From: Plantibacter elymi (nom. nud.)
Lineage (GTDB): Bacteria; Actinomycetota; Actinomycetes; Actinomycetales; Microbacteriaceae
Assembly: GCF_900177795.1 (NCBI RefSeq)
Contig: NZ_FXWJ01000003.1
Coordinates: 186,001-250,000 of the forward strand
DNA length: 64,000 nucleotides
Reading direction: 5' to 3'
This document shows, piece by piece, positions 55,937 to 64,000 of the stretch. Numbering within the stretch: position 1 is the first letter of the stretch; every line of letters starts with the position of its first letter. A program made the translations under genes and the position numbers. Below the pieces are notes generated by a model. The model had not been told where the DNA came from and did not search any database. It saw only the letters and a list, made by a program, of their open reading frames with translations.

Positions 55937-57367
55937 TCAGCGGGCGACGGACGGGACGCGGTCCTGCCAACGCAGTCGCCGCTCCAGTTGCGCACCGAGG
56001 GCGAGCAGGGTCGCCTCGCCTCCGGGACGCCCGATCAGCTGGACGCCCATCGGCAGCCCCTCGGACGTCTCGTGCACCGGGAGCGTGATGGCCGGCAGGC
56101 CGGTCGCGTTCACGAAGGAGGTGTGCGGCGCGTAGCGCACCTGCTGCTCGAAGTTCAGCTCGGGCGAGCCCTGGTCGTACCACCCGATCGGCCGTGGTGT
56201 CTGGGCGAGCGCCGGCGTGATGATCGCGTCGAACGGCGCGAACTGCGCGAGGACGCTGCGTTCGAACCGGTGGAGACTGGCGAGCGTCTCCATGAGCCGG
56301 GTCGCCGGCAGCGCCCGACCGCGCTCGACGAGGGACCTCGTGATGGGTTCGAGGAGCGCCAGCTCCGCCTCCGAGGACGCCGGGACACCGGCCGCTGAGG
56401 CCTGCCAGATCGTCGTGAAGTCGGCCGGGTACCGTTCGGCGTCGCGAAGGGTGAGCTCCTCCAGGCCGTGCCCCATCGCGGTGAACGCCCGGGTGGCGAC
56501 GTCGACGGCCGCGAGGGCCTCCGGGTCGACCGCCAGCTCGAAGGCGCTGTCCCAGGGTGAGCCGGCGAGGACCGCCAACTGGAACCGGCCTTCGCCGCGG
56601 ACGGCGTGCCCGAGCAGGGGTCCGTCGTCGGCGTCGGGTGCGCGCAGCGTGAAGTGGTGATCGATGCGGCCATGGACTCGCTCGATCATCGCGTCGAGCA
56701 GGAGCGCCGCGTCGGCGACGGTCCGGGCGATCGGCCCGGGGACGACGAGGCCGGCGAGTCGGTCGACACCGGAGCCCGCGGGGACGAGCCCCCTCGTGGG
56801 CTTCAGGCCGACGAGCCCGCAGGCGGCCGCCGGGATGCGGACGGAGCCGCCTCCGTCGGAGCCGGGGGCGAACGGGAGGAGCCGCGCGGCGACGGCGGCT
56901 GCGGCCCCGCCACTCGACCCCGCCGCTCCGCGGTCGAGGGCCCACGGGTTCCGCGTCGGCACCCCGTCGAGCGGCTCCGTGTAGCCGTAGAGCCCGAACT
57001 CCGGGGTCGCGGTCTTCCCGAGGCTCACCGCACCGGCCCGGTCGAGGACGCCGACCAGCTCGTCGTCGGTCGTCGCCACGAGATCCGCGGTGAGCCGCGA
57101 CCCGAAGCGGACGGGCTGACCGGCACGGGACACGAGGTCCTTGTCGCCGATCGGGAGTCCCCAGAGCGGTGCAGTCCGAGGAAGCGCCTCGACCGCCTCC
57201 ACGCGTTCGGCGAGCGATCCGGCGGCGACCGAGGTGAAGGCGCCGATCGCGTCGTCGAGGCGCTCGATGCGGTCGAGGTAGTGCCGGGCGAGCTCCGTCG
57301 GTGAGACCTCGTCCCGCTGCAACGCCTGCCACTGCTCGAGCGCCGTCAGCTCGTGGAGTTCCGCCAT
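55937..57367 (-). CDS. Amidase-signature-family amidase
   Basis: 476 residues. The Ser-cisSer-Lys triad is complete: Lys76 (LPIGDKDLVSRAG), Ser151 (GAAGSSGGAAAAVA) and the nucleophile Ser175 (GSDGGGSVRIPAAACG). The rest of the signature, GLVGLKPTRGL, follows. Length is standard for stand-alone amidases; no GatB or GatC is adjacent, so it is not the tRNA amidotransferase. It is upstream of the flavin monooxygenase and ABC importer on the same strand and may release ammonia or a carboxylate from an imported amide. Confidence 0.93.
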   Translation of the reverse strand: MAELHELTALEQWQALQRDEVSPTELARHYLDRIERLDDAIGAFTSVAAGSLAERVEAVEALPRTAPLWGLPIGDKDLVSRAGQPVRFGSRLTADLVATTDDELVGVLDRAGAVSLGKTATPEFGLYGYTEPLDGVPTRNPWALDRGAAGSSGGAAAAVAARLLPFAPGSDGGGSVRIPAAACGLVGLKPTRGLVPAGSGVDRLAGLVVPGPIARTVADAALLLDAMIERVHGRIDHHFTLRAPDADDGPLLGHAVRGEGRFQLAVLAGSPWDSAFELAVDPEALAAVDVATRAFTAMGHGLEELTLRDAERYPADFTTIWQASAAGVPASSEAELALLEPITRSLVERGRALPATRLMETLASLHRFERSVLAQFAPFDAIITPALAQTPRPIGWYDQGSPELNFEQQVRYAPHTSFVNATGLPAITLPVHETSEGLPMGVQLIGRPGGEATLLALGAQLERRLRWQDRVPSVAR

Positions 57368-57397
57368 GCGACCAGCCTAGAGGCGGCGCTCTCCTGT

Positions 57398-57489
57398 GGT
57401 CCCCGTTCCCTGTCCGTTCCGGTCCCTGTTCCCTGTCCGTTCCGGTCCCTGTTCCCTGTCCGTTCCGGTCCCTGAGCCTGTCGAAGGGC
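57398..57489 (+). repeat. Dispersed repeat array 4: four tandem 23-bp units
   Basis: Four head-to-tail units of exactly 23 bp start at 57398, 57421, 57444 and 57467. The middle two are identical, the first differs by one base, and the last is the canonical full unit ending in GTCGAAGGGC. The array lies 10 bp beyond the stop of the GNAT gene. No inverted partner is nearby. Confidence 0.9.
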
Positions 57490-57499
57490 GTCGACCGGT

Positions 57500-58081
57500 T
57501 CAGCGCTTCAAGGACTTCTGGAGGAGGACCGTGCCGATCCAGCGGTCGAACTTGAACCCGACTCGGCCCATGCGGCCCACCTCGGTGAACCCGAACTTCT
57601 CGTGCAGGGCGATCGACGATTCGGCGCCCTTGTCGGCGATGACGGCCAGCATCTCCTTGAGCCCGGCGGCCTTCGCGCGCTCGATGAGCTCACCGAGCAG
57701 ATCGGTGCCGAGGCCCTTGCCGGTCGCCGCGGCTCCGAGGTAGATCGAGCTCTCCACCGTGAATCGGTAGGCGCGCTTCTGCTTCCACGGCGCGCACAGC
57801 GCATACCCGAGGATCTGTCCCGTCGGGTTGACGGCGACGATGAACGGGAGCTGCAGCCGCTGCAGGTAGGCGAACTTGGAGCGCCACTCGGCGAGGGTCA
57901 TCGCGTCCTCGTCGAAGGTGACCATGCTGTTGGCGACGTAGTGGTTGTAGATCGCCCGGATGTCGGGCAGGTCGGCCGCAGTGGCGTCGCGCATCGTGAA
58001 GGCGAAGGGGGTCTCGGGGGTCGGCGGCTTGCGCAGGTGCGGCGGCAGCCGGCGCCTCGGCTCGTACTCCTCTTCCAGCAT
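57500..58081 (-). CDS. GNAT-family N-acetyltransferase (phosphinothricin-acetyltransferase-like)
   Basis: 193 residues. The N-terminal 25 residues (EEEYEPRRRLPPHLRKPP) are charged and precede the GNAT domain: TMRDATAADLPDIRAIYNHY, then the acetyl-CoA-binding GKGLGTDLLGELIERA and LHEKFGFTEVGRMGRVGFKF. The N-terminal part and the opening RDATxxDLPxIxxIYN are typical of phosphinothricin/methionine sulfone acetyltransferases, but other amine acetylations are possible. It is a single gene between the amidase and ung. Confidence 0.88.
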   Translation of the reverse strand: MLEEEYEPRRRLPPHLRKPPTPETPFAFTMRDATAADLPDIRAIYNHYVANSMVTFDEDAMTLAEWRSKFAYLQRLQLPFIVAVNPTGQILGYALCAPWKQKRAYRFTVESSIYLGAAATGKGLGTDLLGELIERAKAAGLKEMLAVIADKGAESSIALHEKFGFTEVGRMGRVGFKFDRWIGTVLLQKSLKR

Positions 58082-58146
58082 CCCCCAAGCCTAACGAGGG
58101 GGTGGGTCGGCGGACAGCCCTTGCGGCCGACGCCACGACCCGGTCG

Positions 58147-58866
58147 TCAGTCGAGCGACCAGTCGATCGGGTGCGCGCCGCGGGAGACGAGGAAGTCGTT
58201 CGTGCGGCTGAACGGCTTCGAGCCGAAGAAGCCCCGCGAGGCGGAGAGCGGACTCGGGTGCGCCGAGACGATGACGTGGCGGTCGGGGTCGGTCGATGAT
58301 TCGAGCAGCGGTGCCAGTCGTTCGGCGTCCTTGCCCCAGAGGATCGACACGAGCGGTGCGGGGCGTGCGGCGAGCGCGCGGATCGCCTGTTCCGTGACCG
58401 CCTCCCAGCCGTGTCGGCGGTGCGACCCGGCGGAACCCGCCTCGACCGTGAGGACGCGGTTGAGGAGGAGCACGCCCTGTCGGGTCCACGGACTGAGATC
58501 GCCGTGTTCCGGCGTCGGGACACCGAGGTCCTCGCGGAGTTCCCGATGGATGTTCGCGAGGCTGCGCGGCAGCGGGCGCACGTCCCGGTCGGCGGCGAAC
58601 GACAGGCCGATCGGATGACCCGGCGTCGGGTACGGATCCTGCCCGACGATGAGGACCCGGACCGCGCTGAACGGCGTGCGGAAGGCCCGCAGGACGAGCT
58701 CGGGTTCCGGCAACCATCGGGCACCGGCCGCCGATTGCGCCGCGAGCCAGTGGTCGATCGTCGCGAGTCGGTCGGCGACGGGCGCGAGCGCGTCAGCCCA
58801 GCCCGCGTCCATCGACCCCGCCGCGGCGAGCTGTGCCGGGCTGCCGCCGAGGATCCCGTCCGTCAT
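58147..58866 (-). CDS. ung: Uracil-DNA glycosylase, family 1
   Basis: 239 residues. The catalytic motif is [17 protein letters not shown] with Asp77; the DNA-intercalation loop is [19 protein letters not shown]. The uracil-binding WGKDAERL is also present. The tyrosine after GQDP is followed by Pro rather than His (GQDPYH), as in other actinobacterial Ung. It removes uracil from DNA in base excision repair. It lies 3 bp downstream of the S51-like gene. Confidence 0.95.
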   Translation of the reverse strand: MTDGILGGSPAQLAAAGSMDAGWADALAPVADRLATIDHWLAAQSAAGARWLPEPELVLRAFRTPFSAVRVLIVGQDPYPTPGHPIGLSFAADRDVRPLPRSLANIHRELREDLGVPTPEHGDLSPWTRQGVLLLNRVLTVEAGSAGSHRRHGWEAVTEQAIRALAARPAPLVSILWGKDAERLAPLLESSTDPDRHVIVSAHPSPLSASRGFFGSKPFSRTNDFLVSRGAHPIDWSLD

Positions 58867-58869
58867 GGA

Positions 58870-59607
58870 CTACTGCTGCTGCGGCTGCTCGGCACCGATC
58901 GTGCGGACGACGACCCCGTGCTCGGCGGTGAAGACCTGCCAGACGCTGCCGCCACCGAGGACCGAGAGCGCCCCCTGCCCGACGACGAGCGCCGTGTTCT
59001 CGTCGATCGCGACCCCGCCGTCGACGACCCCGGCCTCCGTCGCGGCGACGAGCCGCCCCAGGGTGCCCCACTGTGCGGCATGCGCCTCCACCGCGATGTC
59101 GACGAGCCCGAGACCGTCGCCGATCGTGACCTCGTCGAGTTCCTCGGACGCCGCCTCGGGGCTCACGGGGACCTCGCCGACACGCCATCCGCCGATGATC
59201 GCGTGCTCGGCGGCGATCATCGCGCCGGCCGAGATGCCGAGGTAGGGCAGACCGGACGCGACGAGGCGTCGGATGTCGGTGGCGACCGGCGCGACCGCCT
59301 CCGCGTAGGCCGAGGGCAGCCCACCGCCGACGACGATCCCGTCGACCTCGGCGAGCTGCGCCTGCGCGACCACGCCACCCTCGCGGACGACCACGCGGAT
59401 CGCCTCGATCTCACCGGAGCGTGCGACGGCACGTTCCAGGGCGGCGGACTGCTCAAGCCCGTCGCCGTCGTGCACGACGACGATCGCGATGCGCGGGGCC
59501 AACCGACCGGCGACGACCGCGAGCGCGGCCGCCTCGGCGATGAACGCTGCGTAGACGGTCGACTCGGTCTCTGGGGCGGCCGGACCGCCGAGGAGGAAAA
59601 CACTCAC
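58870..59607 (-). CDS. Peptidase S51/cyanophycinase-like (class I amidotransferase fold) protein
   Basis: 245 residues with the nucleophile elbow LPYLGISAGAMIA (Ser126), the G-x-S-A-G-A motif of S51 peptidases and cyanophycinases. VDGIVVGGGLPSAYAEAV is the oxyanion loop region. The catalytic His and Glu may be in AVEAHAAQWG. Family members include alpha-aspartyl dipeptidase and cyanophycinase, but no cyanophycin synthetase is present. Its stop is 3 bp from the ung start. The function is uncertain. Confidence 0.75.
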   Translation of the reverse strand: MSVFLLGGPAAPETESTVYAAFIAEAAALAVVAGRLAPRIAIVVVHDGDGLEQSAALERAVARSGEIEAIRVVVREGGVVAQAQLAEVDGIVVGGGLPSAYAEAVAPVATDIRRLVASGLPYLGISAGAMIAAEHAIIGGWRVGEVPVSPEAASEELDEVTIGDGLGLVDIAVEAHAAQWGTLGRLVAATEAGVVDGGVAIDENTALVVGQGALSVLGGGSVWQVFTAEHGVVVRTIGAEQPQQQ

Positions 59608-59647
59608 CCTGAGACCCTACCCGGCACCCCGGATCAGGCGGGGACGA

Positions 59648-60145
59648 TCAGGCCGTGATCGTCGGCAGCGTCGACCAGGGGAAGGAGATCCAGCGGTCGA
59701 CGCGCTTCCACACGTAGTCGGGCCGGAGCACCGTCTGCGGCTTCTCGTACAGCGTCACCGTGCGGACCTCCGCACCGCTCGCCTGCATGAGTTCCAGCAC
59801 CATCGCGAGCGTGCGACCCGAGTCGGACACGTCGTCGACGAGCAGCACCCGGCTCCCCGGCAACCCGGCCACGTCGAGCAGCGGCGGGAGCACGACGGGC
59901 TCGGGGAGACGCGCGTCGACCCCGGTGTAGAACTCGACGTTCAGCGCGCCGCACGCCTTCACGTCGAGGGCGTAGGCGATGGCACCGGCGAGCAGGAGCC
60001 CGCCGCGCGCGATCGCGACGACGGAGTCGGGCCGGAACCCGCTCGCGACGATCGCACTGGACAGTTCGCGGGCCGCGTCACCGAACGTGGGCCAGTCGAG
60101 GACCTCTCGCTCCGGGGACGCTGCGCTGGGGTTCTCGGTCGACAT
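59648..60145 (-). CDS. Phosphoribosyltransferase (type I PRTase fold)
   Basis: 165 residues. The PRPP-binding motif is LLVDDVSDSGRT (101-112), and a pyrophosphate loop lies in IARGGLLLAG. The N-terminal WPTFGDAARELS and later VRTVTLYEKPQTVLRPDYVW match the actinobacterial ComF/XGPRT-like group. The likely substrate is hypoxanthine, guanine or xanthine, but the family is often annotated only as phosphoribosyltransferase. It is divergent from the MFS gene with 45 bp between them. Confidence 0.88.
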   Translation of the reverse strand: MSTENPSAASPEREVLDWPTFGDAARELSSAIVASGFRPDSVVAIARGGLLLAGAIAYALDVKACGALNVEFYTGVDARLPEPVVLPPLLDVAGLPGSRVLLVDDVSDSGRTLAMVLELMQASGAEVRTVTLYEKPQTVLRPDYVWKRVDRWISFPWSTLPTITA

Positions 60146-60190
60146 CCTCCAACGCTATCCTGCCGGCCGGGCCGCCTGTACCATCCCCCC

Positions 60191-61729
60191 ATGGCGCGAG
60201 ACAGCACGACGACCGGCGGAGCCTCGGCGACCGGATGGCGGACGTCGATCCGTGGGTCGGCAGCGGGCGTCACCGCAGGACTCATCGGCTGGTTGTTCCT
60301 CGTCGAGATCACGAGCGGTGTCCTGCAGGGCTACTACGTCCCGCTCATCCCCGACCTCGTCGAGCACCTGGGCATCCACGACGCGGACTTCAACTGGTTC
60401 GAGGCCGCGCAGCTGCTGTTGTCGGCGCTCGTCGTCCCCATCCTCGCGAAGCTCGGCGACATGTTCGGCCACAAGCGGGTCCTCCTCGTCTCCACCGTGT
60501 TGACGGCCGGTGCCAGCTGGTGGCTCGTCGTCGCCGGGGACTTCTGGTCGTTCCTCGCGGCCTGGGCGCTGCAGGGCTTCTACGTCGTGTGGCTGCCACT
60601 AGAGATCGCGCTCATCTTCGAGCGGGGTCGTCGCTCCGGCACCGGGGCCTCGCAGACCCGCCGGGCCGCCGGCCTCCTCGTCGTGGCGCTCGAGGCCGGG
60701 GCCATCATCGGTGCGCTGTCGAGTGGACGCATCCTCACCGCCCTCGGCGGCGACATCCCGCTCACGATGATGCTGCCGGCCGTCGCGGTGACCCTCGTGT
60801 TCTTCGCCATCCTCTTCGGCGTCCCGGAGTCCGAACCCCTCCCGGGCAGGACCCTGGACCTCGCGGGCTTCGTGCTCCTCAGCCTCGCGCTCCTCCTCAT
60901 CACCTCGGGGCTCACCTTCCTGCGACTCAACGGTCCGCAGACGTGGTGGGTGTGGGGGCTCATCGCGATCGGCGTGCTCGCGTTCCTGCCGTTCGGGCGA
61001 CATGAACTGCGGCAGCCCGACCCGGCGATCGACCTCCGCGTGCTCCGGCAACCCAACATGTGGCCGGTGCAACTGACCGCCGGGCTCATCGGGATCAGCC
61101 TGCTCGGCGCGCAGGCCCCGCTCAGCACCTATGCGGGGACACCCCGGGAGAACGGATACGGACTCGGGCTCGACGCCGGCGACATCTCCACACTCATCGG
61201 CGCCTACCTGATCTCGATGATCGTCGGTGCGCTCCTGTTCCCACTCGTGTCGCGCTGGGCGACGCCCCGGATCGCGCTCATCATCGCCGCGGCATTCGTC
61301 GCGGTCGGGTACCTGCTGTTCCTCCCGTTCCACCTCGAGACGTGGCAGGTCTTCCTGAACATGGCGATCGCGGGGCTCGGCTCCGGTGCCCTCGTCGGAG
61401 CCATGCCGGCTGCGGCCGCGGCCGCCGCACCTCGCGGGCAGACGGGTGTCGCGTCGGCGCTGACCAACACGACGAAGACGATCGGTGGCTCGTTCGCCTC
61501 GGCCGTCTTCGGCGTGGTGTTGTTCGCCGGCGCCGCACAGGCCGTCACGGCCGGGGCGTCGAGCCTGTCCGGCTACCTCACGGTCTGGGCGATCTGCGGG
61601 GCGGGCGCGCTCGTCGCCGCCGTCCTGCTCTGCTTCGTCCCGAAACTCGCGTTCGCGGACGCGGCCCCGGTCGACGCGGAACTCGAGCCACGCATCGATC
61701 CAGCTCCTGAGCACCCGACCGGTCACTGA
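60191..61729 (+). CDS. MFS transporter, drug:H+ antiporter type
   Basis: 512 residues with about 12-14 membrane helices. The antiporter motif A between helices 2 and 3 is seen as LAKLGDMFGHKRVLL, the pattern used by DHA drug exporters. Around 220-240 there is an extra segment (FAILFGVPESEPLPGRT) separating two six-helix halves, as in DHA2 proteins. The substrate is unknown; efflux of a toxic or surplus compound is likely. The last codons and the stop lie inside the first, degenerate unit of repeat array 5. Confidence 0.9.
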   Translation: MARDSTTTGGASATGWRTSIRGSAAGVTAGLIGWLFLVEITSGVLQGYYVPLIPDLVEHLGIHDADFNWFEAAQLLLSALVVPILAKLGDMFGHKRVLLVSTVLTAGASWWLVVAGDFWSFLAAWALQGFYVVWLPLEIALIFERGRRSGTGASQTRRAAGLLVVALEAGAIIGALSSGRILTALGGDIPLTMMLPAVAVTLVFFAILFGVPESEPLPGRTLDLAGFVLLSLALLLITSGLTFLRLNGPQTWWVWGLIAIGVLAFLPFGRHELRQPDPAIDLRVLRQPNMWPVQLTAGLIGISLLGAQAPLSTYAGTPRENGYGLGLDAGDISTLIGAYLISMIVGALLFPLVSRWATPRIALIIAAAFVAVGYLLFLPFHLETWQVFLNMAIAGLGSGALVGAMPAAAAAAAPRGQTGVASALTNTTKTIGGSFASAVFGVVLFAGAAQAVTAGASSLSGYLTVWAICGAGALVAAVLLCFVPKLAFADAAPVDAELEPRIDPAPEHPTGH

Positions 61730-61818
61730 CCTCCCAACCGGTCCCTGAGCTCCCGCCCGGTCCCTGAGCTCCCGCCCGGTCCCTGAGCCCCAACCGGTCC
61801 CTGAGCCTGTCGAAGGGC
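61721..61818 (+). repeat. Dispersed repeat array 5 between convergent MFS and SDR genes
   Basis: A degenerate unit at 61721 overlaps the MFS stop codon (61727-61729). Units start at 61740 and 61759 (identical, 19-bp), at 61778 (18 bp), and a full unit occupies 61796-61818, whose last base is the first base of the SDR stop region. The arrangement matches arrays 1-4; there is no inverted partner. Confidence 0.9.
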
Positions 61819-62594
61819 TACTCCGCGACGCGCAACGGCCCCTTCGCCAGGCGGTACGGGGCGGCCTGGGCGACGGGCTTGATCGTGATGAGGTCGAGGT
61901 TGACGTGCGGCGGCAGGGAGGTCGCGTGGACGATGGCCTCGGCGACGTCGTCGGCTGAGAGCGGATCCGGCACGTCCTCGTAGACGGCGTCGGCGCGGTC
62001 CTGGTCGCCACCGAAGCGCACGAGGGAGAACTCCTCCGTGTGGACCATGCCCGGCGCCACCTCGATCACCCGGATCGGTTCGCCGTTGAGTTCGAGCCGC
62101 AGCACTTCGAACAGGGCGCGCTCGGCGAACTTCGCCGCGTTGTACCCGCCGCCGCCCACGTAGGCGACGTGGCCCGCGATCGAGGTGACACCGACGATGG
62201 TGGCGGCACCACCCTCCGGGATGCTCCGACGGAGGATCGGCAGGAGTGCCTGGACCACGCGCTTCGTGCCGAGGACGTTGATGTCGAACATGCGGCGCCA
62301 GTCCTCGACGTCGCCCTCCTCGACGGACGCGAGGCCGAAGGCACCACCCGCGTTGTTGACGAGCGCCTGGGCTCCGCCGAGCTCCGCTACCCGGGCGGCG
62401 AGCGCGTCGACGTCCGCCTGCACGGTCAGATCGGCGACGATCGCCGTGCCGCCGATGTCCGCGACAAGAGCCTCGAGCCGTTCCGCACGGCGGGCCACCG
62501 CCACGACGTCCCAGCCGTCGGCGGCGAATCGCCTCGCGGTCGCCTCCCCGATCCCTGAACTCGCACCGGTCACCACCACACGTCTCGTCGTCAT
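61818..62594 (-). CDS. Short-chain dehydrogenase/reductase
   Basis: 258 residues, classical SDR. The cofactor motif is VVVTGASSGIGEATA (about 7-21) and the catalytic Tyr/Lys lie in GGGGYNAAKFAERALFE; the Ser is in GVTSIAGHVAY. Residues ARRAERL after the first beta strands favour NADP. The active-site NNAGG is also present. The substrate cannot be told from sequence. It converges on the MFS gene through a repeat array. Confidence 0.92.
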   Translation of the reverse strand: MTTRRVVVTGASSGIGEATARRFAADGWDVVAVARRAERLEALVADIGGTAIVADLTVQADVDALAARVAELGGAQALVNNAGGAFGLASVEEGDVEDWRRMFDINVLGTKRVVQALLPILRRSIPEGGAATIVGVTSIAGHVAYVGGGGYNAAKFAERALFEVLRLELNGEPIRVIEVAPGMVHTEEFSLVRFGGDQDRADAVYEDVPDPLSADDVAEAIVHATSLPPHVNLDLITIKPVAQAAPYRLAKGPLRVAE

Positions 62595-62798
62595 GCCTCC
62601 AGGGTAGCCACCGAGCGGAGGCGTTACGCCGTGTTTCCGCGTGGTTGGCGCGTGCAGGTGGGGCCGGTAGCCTCGGGGTCACGACGGAGCACCACCCGGA
62701 GCCACGCCCGGCGACATCGCTGTCGGACCGAGCGGCCTCACCGGCGGCACCCATCACCCGAGCAGCACCGACCACCCGAGCAGAGGGGACCATCCACC

Positions 62799-64000
62799 AT
62801 GAGCGATGCCACGAACGACTGGAAGTTCGAGACGAAGCAGATCCACTCCGGAGCCGCACCAGACCCGGTCACGAAGGCTCGGGCCACGCCGATCTACCAG
62901 ACGACGAGCTACGTGTTCGACAACGCCGACCACGCGAAGAACCTCTTCGCGCTCGCGGAGTTCGGCAACATCTACACCCGCATCCAGAACCCGACGCAGG
63001 CCGTCGTCGAGGAGCGCCTGACCGCGCTCGAGGGTGGTAGTGGCGCCCTCCTCCTCGCCTCCGGGCAGGCGGCGGAGGCCTCGGCGGTCCTCAACATCGC
63101 GCAGGCGGGCGACCACATCGTGTCGTCCTCGTCGATCTACGGCGGCACGTACAACCTGTTCAAGTACACCCTCGCGAAGCTCGGCATCGAGACCACCTTC
63201 GTGGAGAACCAGGACGACGCCGAGGAGTGGCGGCGTGCGGTGCGCCCGAACACGAAGCTGTTCTTCGCGGAGACCATCGGCAACCCGAAGATCAACATCC
63301 TCGACATCCGCCTCGTCGCCGACGTCGCGCACGAGGCCGGCGTCCCGCTCATCGTCGACAACACGATCGCCACGCCGTACCTCATCCGTCCCTTCGAGCA
63401 CGGAGCGGACATCATCGTCCACTCGGCGACGAAGTTCCTCGGCGGTCACGGCACGGTCATCGGCGGGGTCATCGTCGACGGCGGCACCTTCTCCTGGACC
63501 GGGCACGCGGACAAGTTCCCGGGCCTCACGACGCCGGACCCCTCGTACCACGGGGCGGTCTACACCGACGCGGTGGGTGACGCGCTCGCCTACATCATCA
63601 AGGCGCGCGTGCAGCTCCTGCGCGACCTGGGTGCGGCCATCGCCCCGGCGAGCGCCTGGCAGCTCATCCAGGGCATCGAGACGCTCAGCCTCCGCATCGA
63701 GCGCCATGTGCAGAACGCCCAACAGGTCGCGGAGTGGCTCGACGCCCACCCCGACATCGCGAGCGTCAACTACTCGGGTCTGCCGTCGAGCCCCTGGTAC
63801 GCGGCAGCCAACCAGTACGCCCCGAAGGGTGTCGGAGCGGTCCTGTCCTTCGAGCTGAAGGGCGGGGTCGACGCCGGCCGCGCCTTCGTGAACTCGCTGC
63901 AGTTGTTCTCGCACCTCGCGAACATCGGCGACGTCCGTTCCCTCGTCATCCACCCGGCGTCGACGACGCACTCGCAGCTCACCCCGGAGCAGCAGCTCAC
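62799..64000 (+). CDS. metY: O-acetylhomoserine aminocarboxypropyltransferase (partial, runs off the right edge)
   Basis: The first 400 codons are present with no stop before the edge; the full protein should be about 430-440. It is a Cys/Met-metabolism PLP enzyme. Lys212 in VHSATKFLGGHG holds PLP, and the typical opening TKQIHSGAAPDPVTKARATP is that of MetY, which forms homocysteine from O-acetylhomoserine and sulfide. The hom gene at 18929-20248 feeds the same branch. AGGGGACC lies upstream of the ATG. The upstream 204 bp contain a TAGCCT hexamer (near 62668) but no SAM riboswitch that I recognise. Confidence 0.95.
   Translation, partial: MSDATNDWKFETKQIHSGAAPDPVTKARATPIYQTTSYVFDNADHAKNLFALAEFGNIYTRIQNPTQAVVEERLTALEGGSGALLLASGQAAEASAVLNIAQAGDHIVSSSSIYGGTYNLFKYTLAKLGIETTFVENQDDAEEWRRAVRPNTKLFFAETIGNPKINILDIRLVADVAHEAGVPLIVDNTIATPYLIRPFEHGADIIVHSATKFLGGHGTVIGGVIVDGGTFSWTGHADKFPGLTTPDPSYHGAVYTDAVGDALAYIIKARVQLLRDLGAAIAPASAWQLIQGIETLSLRIERHVQNAQQVAEWLDAHPDIASVNYSGLPSSPWYAAANQYAPKGVGAVLSFELKGGVDAGRAFVNSLQLFSHLANIGDVRSLVIHPASTTHSQLTPEQQL

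Noticed and set aside
62595-62798. Possible SAM riboswitch upstream of metY
   Set aside because: The region contains GGTCACGA and CCCGGC stretches loosely like SAM-IV, but I could not assemble the conserved core or pseudoknot.

Overview
The window is a chromosomal segment of a high-GC actinobacterium, most likely a member of Microbacteriaceae. Supporting this are the GC-rich third codon positions, the actinobacterial argS-lysA-hom-thrB-rho-prfA and tsaC-wecA-atpI-atpBEFH gene orders, the long disordered N-terminus of Rho, several apparently leaderless genes, and a family-typical dispersed repeat (core CCCTGAGCCTGTCGAAG). Nearly all of the sequence is coding. I see no insertion sequence, phage, CRISPR array or rRNA; one tRNA is present. 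The family assignment is inferred from gene content, not from a database search.

Layout. 1-4372 (minus): start of atpH, then atpF, atpE, atpB, an AtpI-like protein, a WecA/MraY-type glycan transferase and the tRNA t6A enzyme TsaC. 4446-9027 (minus): a cell-surface glycan block (second WecA-like transferase, CapD/PglF-like epimerase-dehydratase, NDP-sugar epimerase, family 2 glycosyltransferase). 9150-14200: HAD hydrolase (+), prmC (-), then cysK, cysE and an ABC-F ATPase (+). 14266-25425 (minus): prfA, rho, thrB, hom, lysA, a DUF2993/LmeA-like protein, argS and a transglutaminase-like protein. 25516-31659: tRNA-Arg(CCG), a phosphopantetheinyl transferase, an M1 metallopeptidase and a 1,334-residue Pls/PosA-type single-module peptide synthetase. 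31819-35153: GABA aminotransferase, DUF3097 and a PuuD-like amidotransferase. 35431-41111 (plus): a TPM-domain membrane protein, PspA, an arginase-family protein, a flavoprotein disulfide reductase and a small HEAVH protein. 41167-41622: a stand-alone siderophore-interacting domain under a probable DtxR/IdeR iron box. 41896-46831 (plus): a five-gene Opp/Dpp-type ABC importer. 46957-57367 (minus): an MpaB-like oxygenase, a methyltransferase, a second peptide-type ABC importer, a flavin monooxygenase and an amidase. 57500-64000: GNAT, uracil-DNA glycosylase, S51-like protein, phosphoribosyltransferase, MFS exporter, SDR, and metY running off the right edge.

The most interesting locus is 25646-31659. 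A Pls-type enzyme (A domain, carrier domain, then six membrane segments alternating with three soluble C-terminal domains) is translationally coupled to an M1 peptidase and lies next to a phosphopantetheinyl transferase that could activate it. This is the architecture of epsilon-poly-L-lysine synthetase, with a candidate degrading enzyme beside it. By-eye alignment gives an adenylation pocket of D-A-E-S-I-G-T-V-V-K, whose extra acidic residue fits a cationic amino acid. I infer a cationic homopoly(amino acid) locus; the product is not proven.

Other unusual structure: five arrays of the dispersed repeat, all at gene 3' ends, two forming hairpins with identical 22-nt loops and two overlapping stop codons; a three-copy 52-bp tandem repeat overlapping the end of gabT; and a leader before the first ABC importer with two mutually exclusive pairing options.
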